64,000 nt of DNA from Deltaproteobacteria bacterium (GCA_016178705.1 JACOST010000018.1:40724-104723), one strand, 5' to 3'; positions 1 through 8,668 are shown, numbered from the stretch's first letter. Notes: generated from the letters alone by a model not told the origin. Program-made: numbers and translations.

Positions 1-2
1 CA

Positions 3-422
3 CCAACGCTGACGTTCACCCGCCCGCCCACGCGCACCGTCACCGCGTCGCCAACATTGACGATACGCCCGACGGAGACGGCCAGCCGAACGCGCGTGCC
101 GTCGAAGACACCCACGTTCTCACCGACTCCGTCGCCATCGCGCACGCCGACGGAGAGCCCGTTGCCGACGATCACGAATACCCGGCGGCCGACAGTGACC
201 GTGACACGAACTCACGTCCCCTCGCACACCGCGACCGGAACGGTGACCCTGTCGCCGACACGCTCGCGCACCGCGACGATCTCGCGCACGCCTACGATCA
301 CGCTCACCCCGACCGTCACCGCTACCGCGACCGTGACATCAACCGTGACCGCAACCGAGACGACGACACCGACGATGACTGAAACGGCGACCGAGACGGC
401 CACCGAAACGCCGGGGTCGTAG
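3..422 (+). CDS. C-terminal Thr/Pro-rich tail of a secreted protein (partial, starts before the window)
   Basis: The reading frame is open from the left edge to a TAG at 420-422, so only the C-terminal 139 residues are visible. They are almost entirely Thr, Pro, Ser, Val, Ala and Arg in short alternating patterns (TVTATVT-like, TPT-like). No folded domain can be seen. Such stretches serve as extended, often cell-surface linkers or stalks in Binatota-like and myxobacterial exported proteins. A shorter linker of the same style occurs in the Cys-rich repeat protein at the right end of the window. The function of the missing N-terminal part cannot be inferred. Confidence 0.6.
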   Translation, partial: PTLTFTRPPTRTVTASPTLTIRPTETASRTRVPSKTPTFSPTPSPSRTPTESPLPTITNTRRPTVTVTRTHVPSHTATGTVTLSPTRSRTATISRTPTITLTPTVTATATVTSTVTATETTTPTMTETATETATETPGS

Positions 423-466
423 CTCCAAAAGCGTCCTGCCTCTCAAGTTCGATGAATGGGGCTGAG

Positions 467-544
467 ATCACGAAACCACGAAACAATGAAAACCACGAAA
501 GAGATCTTCCCCCCTGTGGTTTCGAGCTTTCGTGGTTTCGTGAT
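467..544. repeat. Intergenic 17-bp perfect inverted repeat (REP-like)
   Basis: ATCACGAAACCACGAAA at 467-483 is the exact reverse complement of TTTCGTGGTTTCGTGAT at 528-544, with a 44-bp loop that itself contains more 'ccacgaaa' units. It lies between the Thr-rich gene and the LLM gene and could fold as a transcript hairpin. The 'CACGAAA' style is typical of dispersed intergenic repeats. Confidence 0.6.
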
Positions 545-609
545 TCTCCGAGCTTCAGATCGAATTACGCACACGTCGGCGAGAACAGAAACGGAAAGGG
601 ATCCATCCT

Positions 610-1581
610 ATGCCACGCTTCGGAGTTTCGATTCCCAACGGTTGGTTGCTGGAGTTGTCGAAGGTCGACGGGGCCGCGCAGAAGTGGGCAACGACGCGCG
701 CCAACGTGCTCGCCGCCGAAGCCCATGGCTTCGACTCGGCGTGGATCGTCGATCACTTTCACACCTTTCCGCTCAAGACGGTCGAGGCCACCTTTGAAGC
801 CTTCACGACACTGACGGCATTGGCCGCAGCCACCAAGACCATCCGTCTGGGTCAGATGGTGACTTGCAACTCGTACCGCAACCCGGCCCACCTCGCGAAG
901 ATCACGGCGTGCCTCGATGTCATCTCCGGTGGCCGGCTCGACGTCGGCATCGGCGCGGGTTGGTATTCGGAAGAGTACGACGCCTACGGCTACGAGTTCC
1001 CGCCCATCGCCACTCGGCTGCGCATGCTCAAAGAAGCCTGCCAGATACTTAAGCGACTGTGGACCGAAGAACGCGTCACGTTCAGCGGTCAGCACTACCA
1101 ATTGAAGGACGCGATCTGCGAGCCGAAGCCGCTGCAGAAGCCACACCCTCCGCTCCTGATCGGTGGCAGTGGCGAGAAGGTGCTGTTGCGCCACGTGGCG
1201 CGCTACGCCAACGCGTGGAACGCCAACCTGCCGTTCGACGAGTACCAGCGCAAGCTCGGCATCCTGCGCCAACACTGCAAGGAGGTCGGACGCAACCCCG
1301 ACGAGATCGAACTGACGGTATCGCTGCCGATCGTGATCGTCGACGATCACAGGGACATCAACGCGGTACTCTCAGAACGTGTGCCGAAGACGATTCCCGT
1401 CGAGATGCTACGCAAAACCTACGAACAGCGCGGCGCCATCTTCGGCACACCCGCGGAAGTAGCGGAGCGCCTGCAGCCGTGGATCAAACTTGGACTCGGT
1501 ACGATCATCTGCGCATTCGCCGATCCCGTCAGCCGCAAACAGATGGAACGCTTCGCCAAGGAAGTGCGACCGACGCTGTAA
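610..1581 (+). CDS. LLM-class (luciferase-like) F420-dependent oxidoreductase
   Basis: A 323-residue single-domain TIM-barrel flavin/F420 oxidoreductase. The N-terminus MPRFGVSIPNG, the strand GFDSAWIVDHF, the segment 'TKTIRLGQMVTCNSYRNPAHLAK', the signature SGGRLDVGIGAGWYSEEYDAYG and 'PLLIGGSGEKVLL' follow the order seen in LLM-class F420-dependent enzymes. Length is normal for the family. The physiological substrate cannot be read from sequence. F420 rather than FMN is the likelier cofactor from family resemblance only. It stands alone: the next gene is on the opposite strand. A second, distinct LLM protein lies at 49.4 kb. Confidence 0.88.
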   Translation: MPRFGVSIPNGWLLELSKVDGAAQKWATTRANVLAAEAHGFDSAWIVDHFHTFPLKTVEATFEAFTTLTALAAATKTIRLGQMVTCNSYRNPAHLAKITACLDVISGGRLDVGIGAGWYSEEYDAYGYEFPPIATRLRMLKEACQILKRLWTEERVTFSGQHYQLKDAICEPKPLQKPHPPLLIGGSGEKVLLRHVARYANAWNANLPFDEYQRKLGILRQHCKEVGRNPDEIELTVSLPIVIVDDHRDINAVLSERVPKTIPVEMLRKTYEQRGAIFGTPAEVAERLQPWIKLGLGTIICAFADPVSRKQMERFAKEVRPTL

Positions 1582-1669
1582 AGGCGCCGCGACGGCTCCC
1601 GGGGGCAGCCCACCGCTACCTCCATCGCTCAACCCGTCGATTCCCGCGTCAGATCTCGCACGAGTCGCT

Positions 1670-2224
1670 TCATTCTAGCCTCTGCCACCAGCGGAGTCCC
1701 AATGCCGCCGCCGCGATCAGGCCAACCCCGATGATGACCAACCACTTCCATGCCCGAGTTGCCGGCGCTTCGTCAGAAACGGGTGCGCGCGTGGGTTGCT
1801 GGGTCGGCAGCGCCGCTCGCAGATGCGCCGTTGCCAGCGGCTGCGGCGAAGTCGCGAGCGGAAGCGGCTCGCGCCCACCTTCAGGCCCTTCCGTCGGGGA
1901 CTGCGCCGGCCCGCTAGTCCTTGTCGGGAGTGGGACCAATGTTGGTGGGTCCATCGATACATCTTCGTAACCAGGGGGCGGCTGAATCGGCTCCGTCAGA
2001 AACTTCATCGGCTCGCCGAAGGGTCCCCACTGCACCGTCACCCACACTTGTGCCTCTACCGGATCACGGAACCACATCGGGTAGAAGGTCACAGACACAT
2101 CGACTCCGGCTACGCGCCCCGCCCGAAACCATCTCTTGTTCGGATCGGGCAGATCGCCAAGGTCACTCGCAATGCGCAAGGCCTTCGTCGGATAGGCCGA
2201 CTGCTCCGCAGATACTCCTGACAC
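1670..2224 (-). CDS. Hypothetical protein with C-terminal membrane segment; probably the 3' part of a frameshifted gene
   Basis: A 184-residue frame opening with GTG at 2224. It contains a conserved-looking region (GDLPDPNKRWFRAGRVAGVD), a Pro/Ser/Thr-rich spacer and one transmembrane helix near the C-terminus (WLVIIGVGLIAAAALGL) followed by a short basic tail. It has no export signal, yet the Pro-rich spacer before a C-terminal anchor suggests an extracytoplasmic domain. The gene just upstream on the same strand has a signal peptide but no anchor and overlaps by 62 bp in another frame, so the two are probably one signal-peptide plus tail-anchor protein. No family recognised. Confidence 0.45.
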   Translation of the reverse strand: MSGVSAEQSAYPTKALRIASDLGDLPDPNKRWFRAGRVAGVDVSVTFYPMWFRDPVEAQVWVTVQWGPFGEPMKFLTEPIQPPPGYEDVSMDPPTLVPLPTRTSGPAQSPTEGPEGGREPLPLATSPQPLATAHLRAALPTQQPTRAPVSDEAPATRAWKWLVIIGVGLIAAAALGLRWWQRLE

Positions 2225-2564
2225 GCTCGACGGCTCTCGATACTGGTTCTGTCACTCCGAAGAAATCTGCGGCGTTTAGGGCGTTGCCCGCAAGCACGGT
2301 GAAGTGTGCACGTTCAATGTCGATTTCAATCTGCTCGCCGCTTGGGAGAACGATAGTCAACGGCTCTTCGTGAAAGACGCCGCAGCTCGAGTCTTCAAGC
2401 CCGCGAGTCCGCCACGGGCGTAGCCCCGCGTCGAAGATGATCTTGAGATTGTTACCTTGCCGCAAATCGATCGTGCGACGTTCCGTGGCCGAAACCACGC
2501 CCACACCACCACCCCAGATAACGAGGGCGGCGACGACGCACTGTAGTCCGACCGACTGAGCCAT
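2163..2564 (-). CDS. Hypothetical exported protein; probably the 5' part of a frameshifted gene
   Basis: A 133-residue frame with a clear signal peptide (MAQSVGLQCVVAALVIWGGG ending near VSA|TE). A small domain rich in beta-type sequence follows (EEPLTIVLPSGEQIEIDIER). The last 20 residues, after AVERV, look out of frame, while the overlapping frame continues sensibly with SGVSAEQSAYPTKALRIASDL. A shift near 2222-2228 would join the two parts into a secreted protein of about 300 residues with a C-terminal anchor. No family recognised. Confidence 0.45.
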   Translation of the reverse strand: MAQSVGLQCVVAALVIWGGGVGVVSATERRTIDLRQGNNLKIIFDAGLRPWRTRGLEDSSCGVFHEEPLTIVLPSGEQIEIDIERAHFTVLAGNALNAADFFGVTEPVSRAVERVRSICGAVGLSDEGLAHCE

Positions 2565-2739
2565 AGTTCAATAGATGGCGAACGAGCCGAGAACCGATGC
2601 GCGAAAAACTGTAGTCGTTTTACTCCCTGTCTTTCAGGTCGCGTGGGACTTCAGCCTGTACCGGTGCAGCGAAACTGCCGAGACTCCAGCCATCGACCGA
2701 CCGCAGACCAATGCCCGAGACGGGGATGCCCCAAGCTGC

Positions 2740-2994
2740 TCAGGACACGCCAGCGGACAGTCTGCCCCGCGATTGCCGGTTGCGCCGCGCGAGGGCGAAG
2801 AGGCCGTTTGCTGCTTCGACCAGCGCTTGCGCGCCGCCCGGAGCGAAGTAGACCTCGCCACACCGGTTGCAAACCAGGGCACGGATGCCCGCCACCGACA
2901 CGCGAATGCCTTCACGTTCGAACTCTTGCTTGATCGTCCGCTTTCTCACGGAACCTCCGCACTCAGAGCAGGGGGTATGGAGCGTTCGATTCAT
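2740..2994 (-). CDS. YgiT-type zinc-finger antitoxin-like protein
   Basis: 84 residues from ATG at 2994, whose start overlaps the stop of the upstream DUF4258 gene in an ATGA junction; an in-frame upstream extension exists but is not needed. Two CxxC pairs, CSEC (residues 8-11) and CNRC, form the zinc knuckle of MqsA/YgiT-type antitoxins, followed by GEVYFAPGGAQALVEAAN. The C-terminal HTH of full-length MqsA is not evident, as is usual for the short YgiT-type proteins. The role is inferred from the pairing: neutralising, and perhaps autoregulating with, the neighbouring DUF4258 protein. Confidence 0.75.
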   Translation of the reverse strand: MNRTLHTPCSECGGSVRKRTIKQEFEREGIRVSVAGIRALVCNRCGEVYFAPGGAQALVEAANGLFALARRNRQSRGRLSAGVS

Positions 2995-3335
2995 TTCTTT
3001 CTCCCGCGTTGCGTGGGCGTTACCCACCATGGACGTTGCGGTACATAGGCGGTCACGATGTCCAGCACGCTACCGTCGCTCAAATCGCACAAAATATGTA
3101 AAGCGGAAGAAGTGGTCGGCGTGAAGTGGAAGCGTCCAAGCATCAGACACCGGTGCTCCTCGGGATACTCCTCGATCGCACGGATCCTACCACTCAGCGC
3201 TTCCACTAACTGCCGTTCGTCGAACCCTTCTTCCACCATATGCCTCACAGCGTGGAGACCCACCCTATAGCACCCTGACGCCACCAGTCGCTGAACTTGA
3301 CGTGCCTGGTCTGCATCATCACCGATCCTTGGCAT
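2991..3335 (-). CDS. DUF4258-family protein (probable toxin of a type II TA pair)
   Basis: 114 residues. YRVGLHAVRHMVEEGFDERQ, followed by 'IEEYPEEHRCLMLGRF' and 'LSDGSVLDIVTAYVPQ', is the layout of DUF4258 proteins, which are related to RelE/BrnT-like small toxins. Translation is coupled to the downstream YgiT-type gene by a 4-bp ATGA overlap; toxin-first order is common for DUF4258/YgiT and HigBA/MqsRA-like pairs. Toxic activity is not demonstrated here and is inferred from family and arrangement. Confidence 0.72.
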   Translation of the reverse strand: MPRIGDDADQARQVQRLVASGCYRVGLHAVRHMVEEGFDERQLVEALSGRIRAIEEYPEEHRCLMLGRFHFTPTTSSALHILCDLSDGSVLDIVTAYVPQRPWWVTPTQRGRKK

Positions 3336-3551
3336 CGAATGCGCTCATCCCCTTCTATCGGACTCCGTCATCCAGTTCCGGCATTGGCACGTGGACAGCG
3401 CGCGCATTCAGGACACGGTTGTCCGTCGGATGTCCGTCTACATCACAATTGCCAAGGCGTCGAGATAGACAAGGCTCACCGATCGCCCCCAACTGTCTCG
3501 CCCTTCGCGGACTATTGCTTGGATTCCAGGTCGATGACGAGGCACCGGCCA

Positions 3552-4529
3552 CTAGGCCGCGCGGTAGTACACGCGATCGCCGCGGGTGTCCTTGGTAACG
3601 TGGCCGCGGTGGATGAGGTGCTCGAGGTGGGCGAGCGTCTCGAACGTGGCCGGGAATTGCACCTGCAGCGGGCTGTTGAAATCCATCCCGAAGGCGTGGC
3701 AGGCGACTTCGTAGCCGGTGTGCGGGGCGTGGCGCACGCAATCGAGCATCTCCTTCATGCGGTACTCGTGGTGCTGGATGATCTGATTGGCGCGGTGGCG
3801 GTGGTCCGGGAACACGCCGCCGTGGGCCGGCAGCACGAGGTTCACGTCGAAGCGCTGTACCTTCTGTTGTGACGCGATGAAGTCGCCGAGCGGATCGCCG
3901 GCACTGCCGGGAAAGTAGCCAACGTGCGGCGTGATCCGTGGCAGCAGGTGATCGCCGACGATCATCAGCTTTTCCTTGCGCAGGTACATCACGCAGTGAC
4001 CCGGTGAGTGCCCGGGCGTCCAGATCACTTCGACTTCGAAGTCGCCGACGCGAATCACGTCGCCGTCGTCGATGAACGCATCGGGCGCGGTCGTAACGTA
4101 CAGACCGGACCAAAATTCCGCCGGCGATGGAATGTGGGCGAAGCGCTCGATCGGAATACCACAGGCGGCGAAGAACTTGACCGCATCAGCCGGCCGCTCG
4201 TGCGGCGCGAACATGTGCGAGCGCTCGTATTCCGCGCGATGCATGAACAGCTTCGCGCCGGTGAGTTCCTTGTACGCCTTCGACGTCCCGAAGTGATCCG
4301 GGTGATGGTGCGTGCAGATCAGCTTGGTGATCTGCGATGGCCGGCAGCCGACCGTGCGCAGCGCCTCTTCGAAGGTCTGAATGCTGTCGGTGCTGTTGAC
4401 TCCGGTATCAATCAGCGCCCACTCGCCGCCGCTGTGCAAGAGGAAGACGTTGACGATGGTCGGCCGCATCGGCAACGGCAAGTGCAGGATGAAAACGCCG
4501 GGCCACACTTCCCGGATTTTAGGTTCCAT
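3552..4529 (-). CDS. MBL-fold metallo-hydrolase
   Basis: 325 residues with the beta-lactamase-fold metal motif THHHPDH (residues 73-79), a downstream TPGHSPGHCVMYL loop, IVGDHLLP for the bridging Asp, and LPAHGG for the last His. A C-terminal helical extension of about 90 residues (HHEYRMKEMLDCVRHAPHTG..., ending DRVYYRAA) resembles the helical tail of LACTB2/glyoxalase II-like hydrolases and winged-helix tails of MBL proteins. Two metal ions are expected. The substrate is unknown; thioester or nucleic-acid-type hydrolysis are both possible. Monocistronic on the minus strand. Confidence 0.85.
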   Translation of the reverse strand: MEPKIREVWPGVFILHLPLPMRPTIVNVFLLHSGGEWALIDTGVNSTDSIQTFEEALRTVGCRPSQITKLICTHHHPDHFGTSKAYKELTGAKLFMHRAEYERSHMFAPHERPADAVKFFAACGIPIERFAHIPSPAEFWSGLYVTTAPDAFIDDGDVIRVGDFEVEVIWTPGHSPGHCVMYLRKEKLMIVGDHLLPRITPHVGYFPGSAGDPLGDFIASQQKVQRFDVNLVLPAHGGVFPDHRHRANQIIQHHEYRMKEMLDCVRHAPHTGYEVACHAFGMDFNSPLQVQFPATFETLAHLEHLIHRGHVTKDTRGDRVYYRAA

Positions 4530-4559
4530 ACGTCGCTTGAATTGCCGAGAGTGCGGGGC

Positions 4560-4772
4560 CTACTCGTGCAGGCGATCTTGGACCGCGAAGGTGACGCGAA
4601 TCTTCACACGCCAGTGCGCGACCGTACCGCCCTCGACGCTAGCGGAGATGTCGTCGACGTGGACGTGGCGAATGCCGTCGATGGTCACCGCCGCGCGCGC
4701 CAACGCGATGTTGACGGCGTCCTCGATGCTGTTCGCCGATGCGCCGGTCAACTCAATCGTCTTCTCGACCAT
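4560..4772 (-). CDS. Dodecin (flavin-binding dodecameric protein)
   Basis: 70 residues, MVEKTIELTGASANSIEDAV at the N-terminus and WRVKIRVTFAVQDRLHE at the C-terminus, with the dodecin order beta-helix-beta-beta. Dodecins assemble as hollow dodecamers that sequester riboflavin, FMN or CoA. The start at 4772 is fixed by a strong GGAGGTG seven bases upstream; a longer in-frame extension reads into the neighbouring gene in another frame and is rejected. It lies 62 bp downstream of the phosphatase-family gene on the same strand and may be co-transcribed with it. Confidence 0.9.
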   Translation of the reverse strand: MVEKTIELTGASANSIEDAVNIALARAAVTIDGIRHVHVDDISASVEGGTVAHWRVKIRVTFAVQDRLHE

Positions 4773-4834
4773 CACGCACCTCCCGCAGCCGACCGTATGG
4801 AAGCTCTCCGCACCAGTCAAGCCAGCCGGCGTGG

Positions 4835-6244
4835 TTACGGCGTGGCTGACGGCTCGAATGCTTCGCGCAAGACGCGTCCCGTGAGTTCCTTGGGGACAGC
4901 TTTGCCTTTGATCGTGCGCGGCATGCGCACGCCGAGTAGCCACGCGGCCGTGGCGCCGAGGTCGGGATTTGCGGCTTGCGGCACCGCACCGTCGTCGGCC
5001 ACCACTTGCGCTCGGACACTCGGATCGCCGCCAGTGATGAGGATGGGGATGTGCGATTCGTCCGGCCCGCCGTGATTGCCGAGCAATCCCGCCACGCGCG
5101 GCGTGAACGGGTCGCCGAAGTGATGGTGCGGCTTGGCCACCAGAATCAGCTCACCGGTGCGCGGATGTTCGAGGTGCCAATCGGGATGCGCGTGCGCCAA
5201 GGTGAACTCGCTGCCGCCGTCGGCCGGATTTGGAACGCGGTACCACGCCTCGGCCACTTCCGGCTGCGCTAGCGCGAGCGCACGAGCCTGGGCCATCCGT
5301 TGGCCATCGGCGTCGCTGAGTTTGTCGCGGCTGCCGCCGGCCAACGCGATCGACTCGACCGCCCCGTTGGCGACCGGCACCAGGTCGGTGAATCCGGCGC
5401 GCAGTAACTCACGGCCGAACAGCACCAACGGATACGGGCGACCTTCCGCGCGGTTCGGTTCAACCGAGGCGAAGCCGTGATCCGCCGTAATCATCAGCAC
5501 CGTCCGCGGCCAACTCTCCTGCTGTTGGAGGAACGTGAGCAGACGCCCGACTTGCCGGTCCGCTTGGCTGAGCGCCTTGCGCGCAGGCACGGAGTCGGGC
5601 CCGAAAATGTGCGACGTACGGTCGACATCGGGCAGCGCGGCAAACATGAAGTCTGGCTGACGTTGCTCGATGGTCCGCACCACCTCGTCCATCGTGCGTT
5701 GATCCGACGCAAAGCCGGCGCGCACGTCGATCGCCTCCGCTTCACTCGCGGCATCGCCCCACAACATATCGGGCGCGTGCTGTTGATCGGGCACAGCGGA
5801 GAATAGGTTGACGAGTTTCGACTTGCCGAACAGTCCGGCGGTGACGAGCGCGGGGCGTTCCTTTTCAATTACCGTGAACAACGTCTCGACCTCGAGATAT
5901 TGCGCCGACTCGGTACTGACCGGCGCGTGTGCCGGGTCACGGTCCCAAAACGAGTTGCCGACGATGCCGTTCGCCGCGCTATAGGCCGCGGTCATGATCG
6001 CCGCATGGTTGGTGTTGGTCACTGATGGCATCGCCGCCCGCGCGGCGGAGTAAGACGTCGCGCGCAGGGGCCCGGGGTGACTCAGCGCCCACAGTGTCGG
6101 CGTGGTTTCCTCGGTGAGACGCCGGGCATCGCAGCCGTCGATCAAGAGAATGTACACGTGTCGGGACTCAGCAGCGGTCGCGGCGGAAGCCATCGCGACG
6201 GCAAGGCCAAGGGTGACCAGCGACCGCGTTCGACTGATTCGCAT
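4835..6244 (-). CDS. Exported alkaline-phosphatase-superfamily (type I phosphodiesterase/nucleotide pyrophosphatase) enzyme
   Basis: 469 residues. Starting at MRISRTRSLVTLGLAVAMAS gives a clean signal peptide cleaved after SAATAA, and a GGAGGG lies just upstream of that ATG; the longer frame start is rejected. Metal-site segments are visible in order: VYILLIDGCDARRL, the nucleophile region MPSVTNTNHAAIMT, LPDVDRTSHIFGPD, ITADHGFASV and LLGNHGGPDESHIPILI. This is the layout of ENPP-like phosphodiesterases, acting in the periplasm or outside. The substrate (nucleotide, phosphonate or phospholipid head group) is not determinable. Confidence 0.85.
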   Translation of the reverse strand: MRISRTRSLVTLGLAVAMASAATAAESRHVYILLIDGCDARRLTEETTPTLWALSHPGPLRATSYSAARAAMPSVTNTNHAAIMTAAYSAANGIVGNSFWDRDPAHAPVSTESAQYLEVETLFTVIEKERPALVTAGLFGKSKLVNLFSAVPDQQHAPDMLWGDAASEAEAIDVRAGFASDQRTMDEVVRTIEQRQPDFMFAALPDVDRTSHIFGPDSVPARKALSQADRQVGRLLTFLQQQESWPRTVLMITADHGFASVEPNRAEGRPYPLVLFGRELLRAGFTDLVPVANGAVESIALAGGSRDKLSDADGQRMAQARALALAQPEVAEAWYRVPNPADGGSEFTLAHAHPDWHLEHPRTGELILVAKPHHHFGDPFTPRVAGLLGNHGGPDESHIPILITGGDPSVRAQVVADDGAVPQAANPDLGATAAWLLGVRMPRTIKGKAVPKELTGRVLREAFEPSATP

Positions 6245-6477
6245 CTCGCCCTCCATGCCTCGCGACCTTAGCGGGTTGTACCGCGGCGATGAAGTCTGTG
6301 GCGGCAAGAACCTGGCACTCTGCACGAAAGAGGCAATGGCGTAACATCGGCCGTGCTCGCCCGTCTGAGGAGCTGCCACTCACTAAGCCGGTGCGCTCAC
6401 AATGATATTCTGCCCGCGATTGCTGACACGTCTGCGTTCGAGACCCAGCACGCGGATTGCTCTGCTTAACGGCTGAA

Positions 6478-8070
6478 ATGAGTGCAGTGGCAACCAACGA
6501 GGTGCCGGCCGAGCAGTCCGCGCCGGAATCCCTGAATCTCTTGATGATCGAGGACAACCCCGGTGATCGGCGGTTCTTCGGTGCGATGCTGCGCCGCGTC
6601 CCGCGTCTCGCCATCGCGGTCACCTACGTGGCCTCGGTCATGGAAGCGCTGGCACGGCTCTCGATCGGCGACATCGACATCGTCCTGCTCGACCTCGGCT
6701 TGCCTGATAGTTGGGGGTTCGAAACCTTTACGCAGGTGCGGGCGGCCGCGCCGCGGCTCCCAATCATCGTCCTGACCGGATCGGACGATGAAGCGTTGGC
6801 GTTGCAAGCGGTGCGCGCCGGCGCGCAGGATTTCCTCATCAAGGGCCAGATGGATGCGCATCTACTCGGACGCGCGATTCGCTACGCACGCGAGCGCCAC
6901 ACAGCCGAGACCGCCGTGCGCGAATCGCAGGAGAAGTTCGAGACCATTTTCCGCGAGTCACTCGATGCGATCTTCGTCGTCGATGCGGTCACCCTGAGCA
7001 TCCTCAACGCCAACCGAGCCGTGCAAGCGACCCTCTTGCACGAGCCGGACGCACTCACGGGGCAACCCATTCACGTGCTGCTCGCCGATGATTCGAGCGC
7101 CGCAGCGGAGGAGATCCTGCGCCAGGTACGAGTGCAAGGGGCGACCCTTTTGGAGCAGGAGTTCCGCCGCGCGGATGGTTCGCGCTGTCCGATGGACCTG
7201 ACGGCGACGACGACCATGTGGGGGCAGCGCGCGGCCATCGTGATCACCCTCCGTGATGTGACCGAGCGCAAGCGCGCCGCCGACGAGATTCGACGCCTCA
7301 ATGCGGGACTGGAGCAACGCGTGCGCGAGCGCACCGCCGAACTCGCCGCCAGCAACGCCGAACTCGAAGCCTTCTGCTATTCGGTCGCACACGATCTGCG
7401 CACCCCGTTGCGCGGCATCGACGGCTTCAGCTCGGTGCTGCTGGACGACGCGAACCAACTCGACCCGCCGAGTCGAGAGCACCTAGGCCGCGTCCGCGGC
7501 GCCGCCCAACGGATGGGCCGCCTCATCGATGATCTGCTCAACCTCTCACGGGTCACGCGGGCACCTTTGCAGCGCGAGTCGGTCAATCTGACTGCACTCG
7601 CCCGCGCGACCGTCCAGTCGTTGCAGCAAGCGCAGCCAGATCGCCGCGTCTGCATCGAGATCGAGGCGGATGTCGTTGCGCTCGGCGACCCTCAGCTGCT
7701 CGGCATCGCGCTCCGACATCTGCTCAACAACGCATGGAAGTTCACCAGCCATCACGCCGCCGCGCACATCGAGTTCGGCGTCATTCACACCGGCGGCACG
7801 CCGGTCTACTTCGTGCGCGACGATGGGGCCGGGTTCGATGAGGCATACGCCGACAAGCTGTTCCGGCCGTTCCAACGCCTGCACGGCATCGCCGAATTCG
7901 AAGGGACCGGTATCGGCCTCGCCACCGTCGCGCGGATCATCCAGCGCCACGGCGGGCGCGTGTGGACGAACGGCGTCACCGAGGGCGGGGCGACGTTTTC
8001 CTTTACACTCGCGCCGGATAGTGCGACCAATGGGCTCCTTGAGTCCCCCGCGACCCACGGAGGCATCTGA
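6478..8070 (+). CDS. Hybrid sensor kinase: receiver-PAS-histidine kinase
   Basis: 530 residues from ATG 6478 (a TTG 21 bp upstream is an alternative). Order: receiver (residues 18-135, acidic pair E25/D26, phosphoacceptor D72 in LLDLGLPDSWG, K122), PAS (about 152-265, ending RDVTERKR), coiled coil (266-298, ERTAELAASNAELEAF), HisKA with H305 in YSVAHDLRTPLRGIDGF, HATPase with NNAWKF, RDDGAGFD and GTGIGLATV. No membrane segment, so cytoplasmic. An N-terminal receiver suggests input by phosphotransfer from another kinase. The AHDLRTPLRGIDG type is the phytochrome-like HisKA class, which commonly pairs with Rcp1-type receivers such as the next gene, whose ATG overlaps this stop codon. Confidence 0.92.
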   Translation: MSAVATNEVPAEQSAPESLNLLMIEDNPGDRRFFGAMLRRVPRLAIAVTYVASVMEALARLSIGDIDIVLLDLGLPDSWGFETFTQVRAAAPRLPIIVLTGSDDEALALQAVRAGAQDFLIKGQMDAHLLGRAIRYARERHTAETAVRESQEKFETIFRESLDAIFVVDAVTLSILNANRAVQATLLHEPDALTGQPIHVLLADDSSAAAEEILRQVRVQGATLLEQEFRRADGSRCPMDLTATTTMWGQRAAIVITLRDVTERKRAADEIRRLNAGLEQRVRERTAELAASNAELEAFCYSVAHDLRTPLRGIDGFSSVLLDDANQLDPPSREHLGRVRGAAQRMGRLIDDLLNLSRVTRAPLQRESVNLTALARATVQSLQQAQPDRRVCIEIEADVVALGDPQLLGIALRHLLNNAWKFTSHHAAAHIEFGVIHTGGTPVYFVRDDGAGFDEAYADKLFRPFQRLHGIAEFEGTGIGLATVARIIQRHGGRVWTNGVTEGGATFSFTLAPDSATNGLLESPATHGGI

Positions 8071-8525
8071 TGGCAGACAGGTTCATCCTGCTGGTCGAAG
8101 ATAGTCCCGACGATGCGGCGCTGACGTTGCGCGCGTTCGAGCGTAGTGACGCGGCGCACGTGGACATCGAAATTGCGCGCGACGGTGTCGAGGCGCTCGA
8201 TTTTCTCTTCGCCACCGGCGCGCATTCTGGCCACGATCCCAAGCGACTGCCGGTGTTCGTGCTCCTCGATCTGAAGCTGCCCAAAATGGATGGCCTGGAA
8301 GTCGTGCGCCGCCTGCGCGCCGATGCCCGCACCGCGCTACTCCCTGTCGTCATCTTTAGCTCGTCAACCGAGAGCTACGATATCCGCGCCGCGTGGCAGA
8401 GTGGTGCGAGCAGCTACGTGTGCAAGCCGGTCGAGTTCGGGAAGTTTCGCGAAACGGTGTGCGATCTAGCCCACTACTGGTTGAACGTGAATCAGATCTC
8501 CGACGAACTCGACCGACGTTCGTAA
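8070..8525 (+). CDS. Rcp1-like single-domain response regulator
   Basis: 151 residues, receiver only: E10/D11/D14 acidic cluster, phosphoacceptor D67 in VLLDLKLPKMDG, FSSS for the Ser/Thr switch, K119 in YVCKPVEF. The spacing with a long insert after the second helix (ATGAHSGHDPKRLP) is typical of Rcp1-type regulators that partner with phytochrome-class kinases. The TGATG overlap with the preceding kinase gene strongly suggests a cognate pair. It has no DNA-binding output, so it likely acts by protein-protein contact or as a phosphorelay intermediate. Confidence 0.92.
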   Translation: MADRFILLVEDSPDDAALTLRAFERSDAAHVDIEIARDGVEALDFLFATGAHSGHDPKRLPVFVLLDLKLPKMDGLEVVRRLRADARTALLPVVIFSSSTESYDIRAAWQSGASSYVCKPVEFGKFRETVCDLAHYWLNVNQISDELDRRS

Positions 8526-8668
8526 CGCCCGACCCCTTCCTTCATTCAATCTCAGGTCGGCTCGCAGCAAGCCGGCTCGCTTCAATATTGCACTTTACGT
8601 TGGGCACGTTCCGATTTAGGGTACGGGCTGATTGACCCCGGCCGCAACGGAATGAGACAAGCGGGGCA

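Noticed and set aside
212..403. 63-residue Val/Ala-rich minus-strand ORF
   Set aside because: Mirror image of the Thr-rich coding frame; no independent support.
3336..3551. 216-bp gap upstream of the DUF4258 gene
   Set aside because: Searched for a small gene or RNA; only random short frames and no clear hairpin or promoter, so nothing is annotated.
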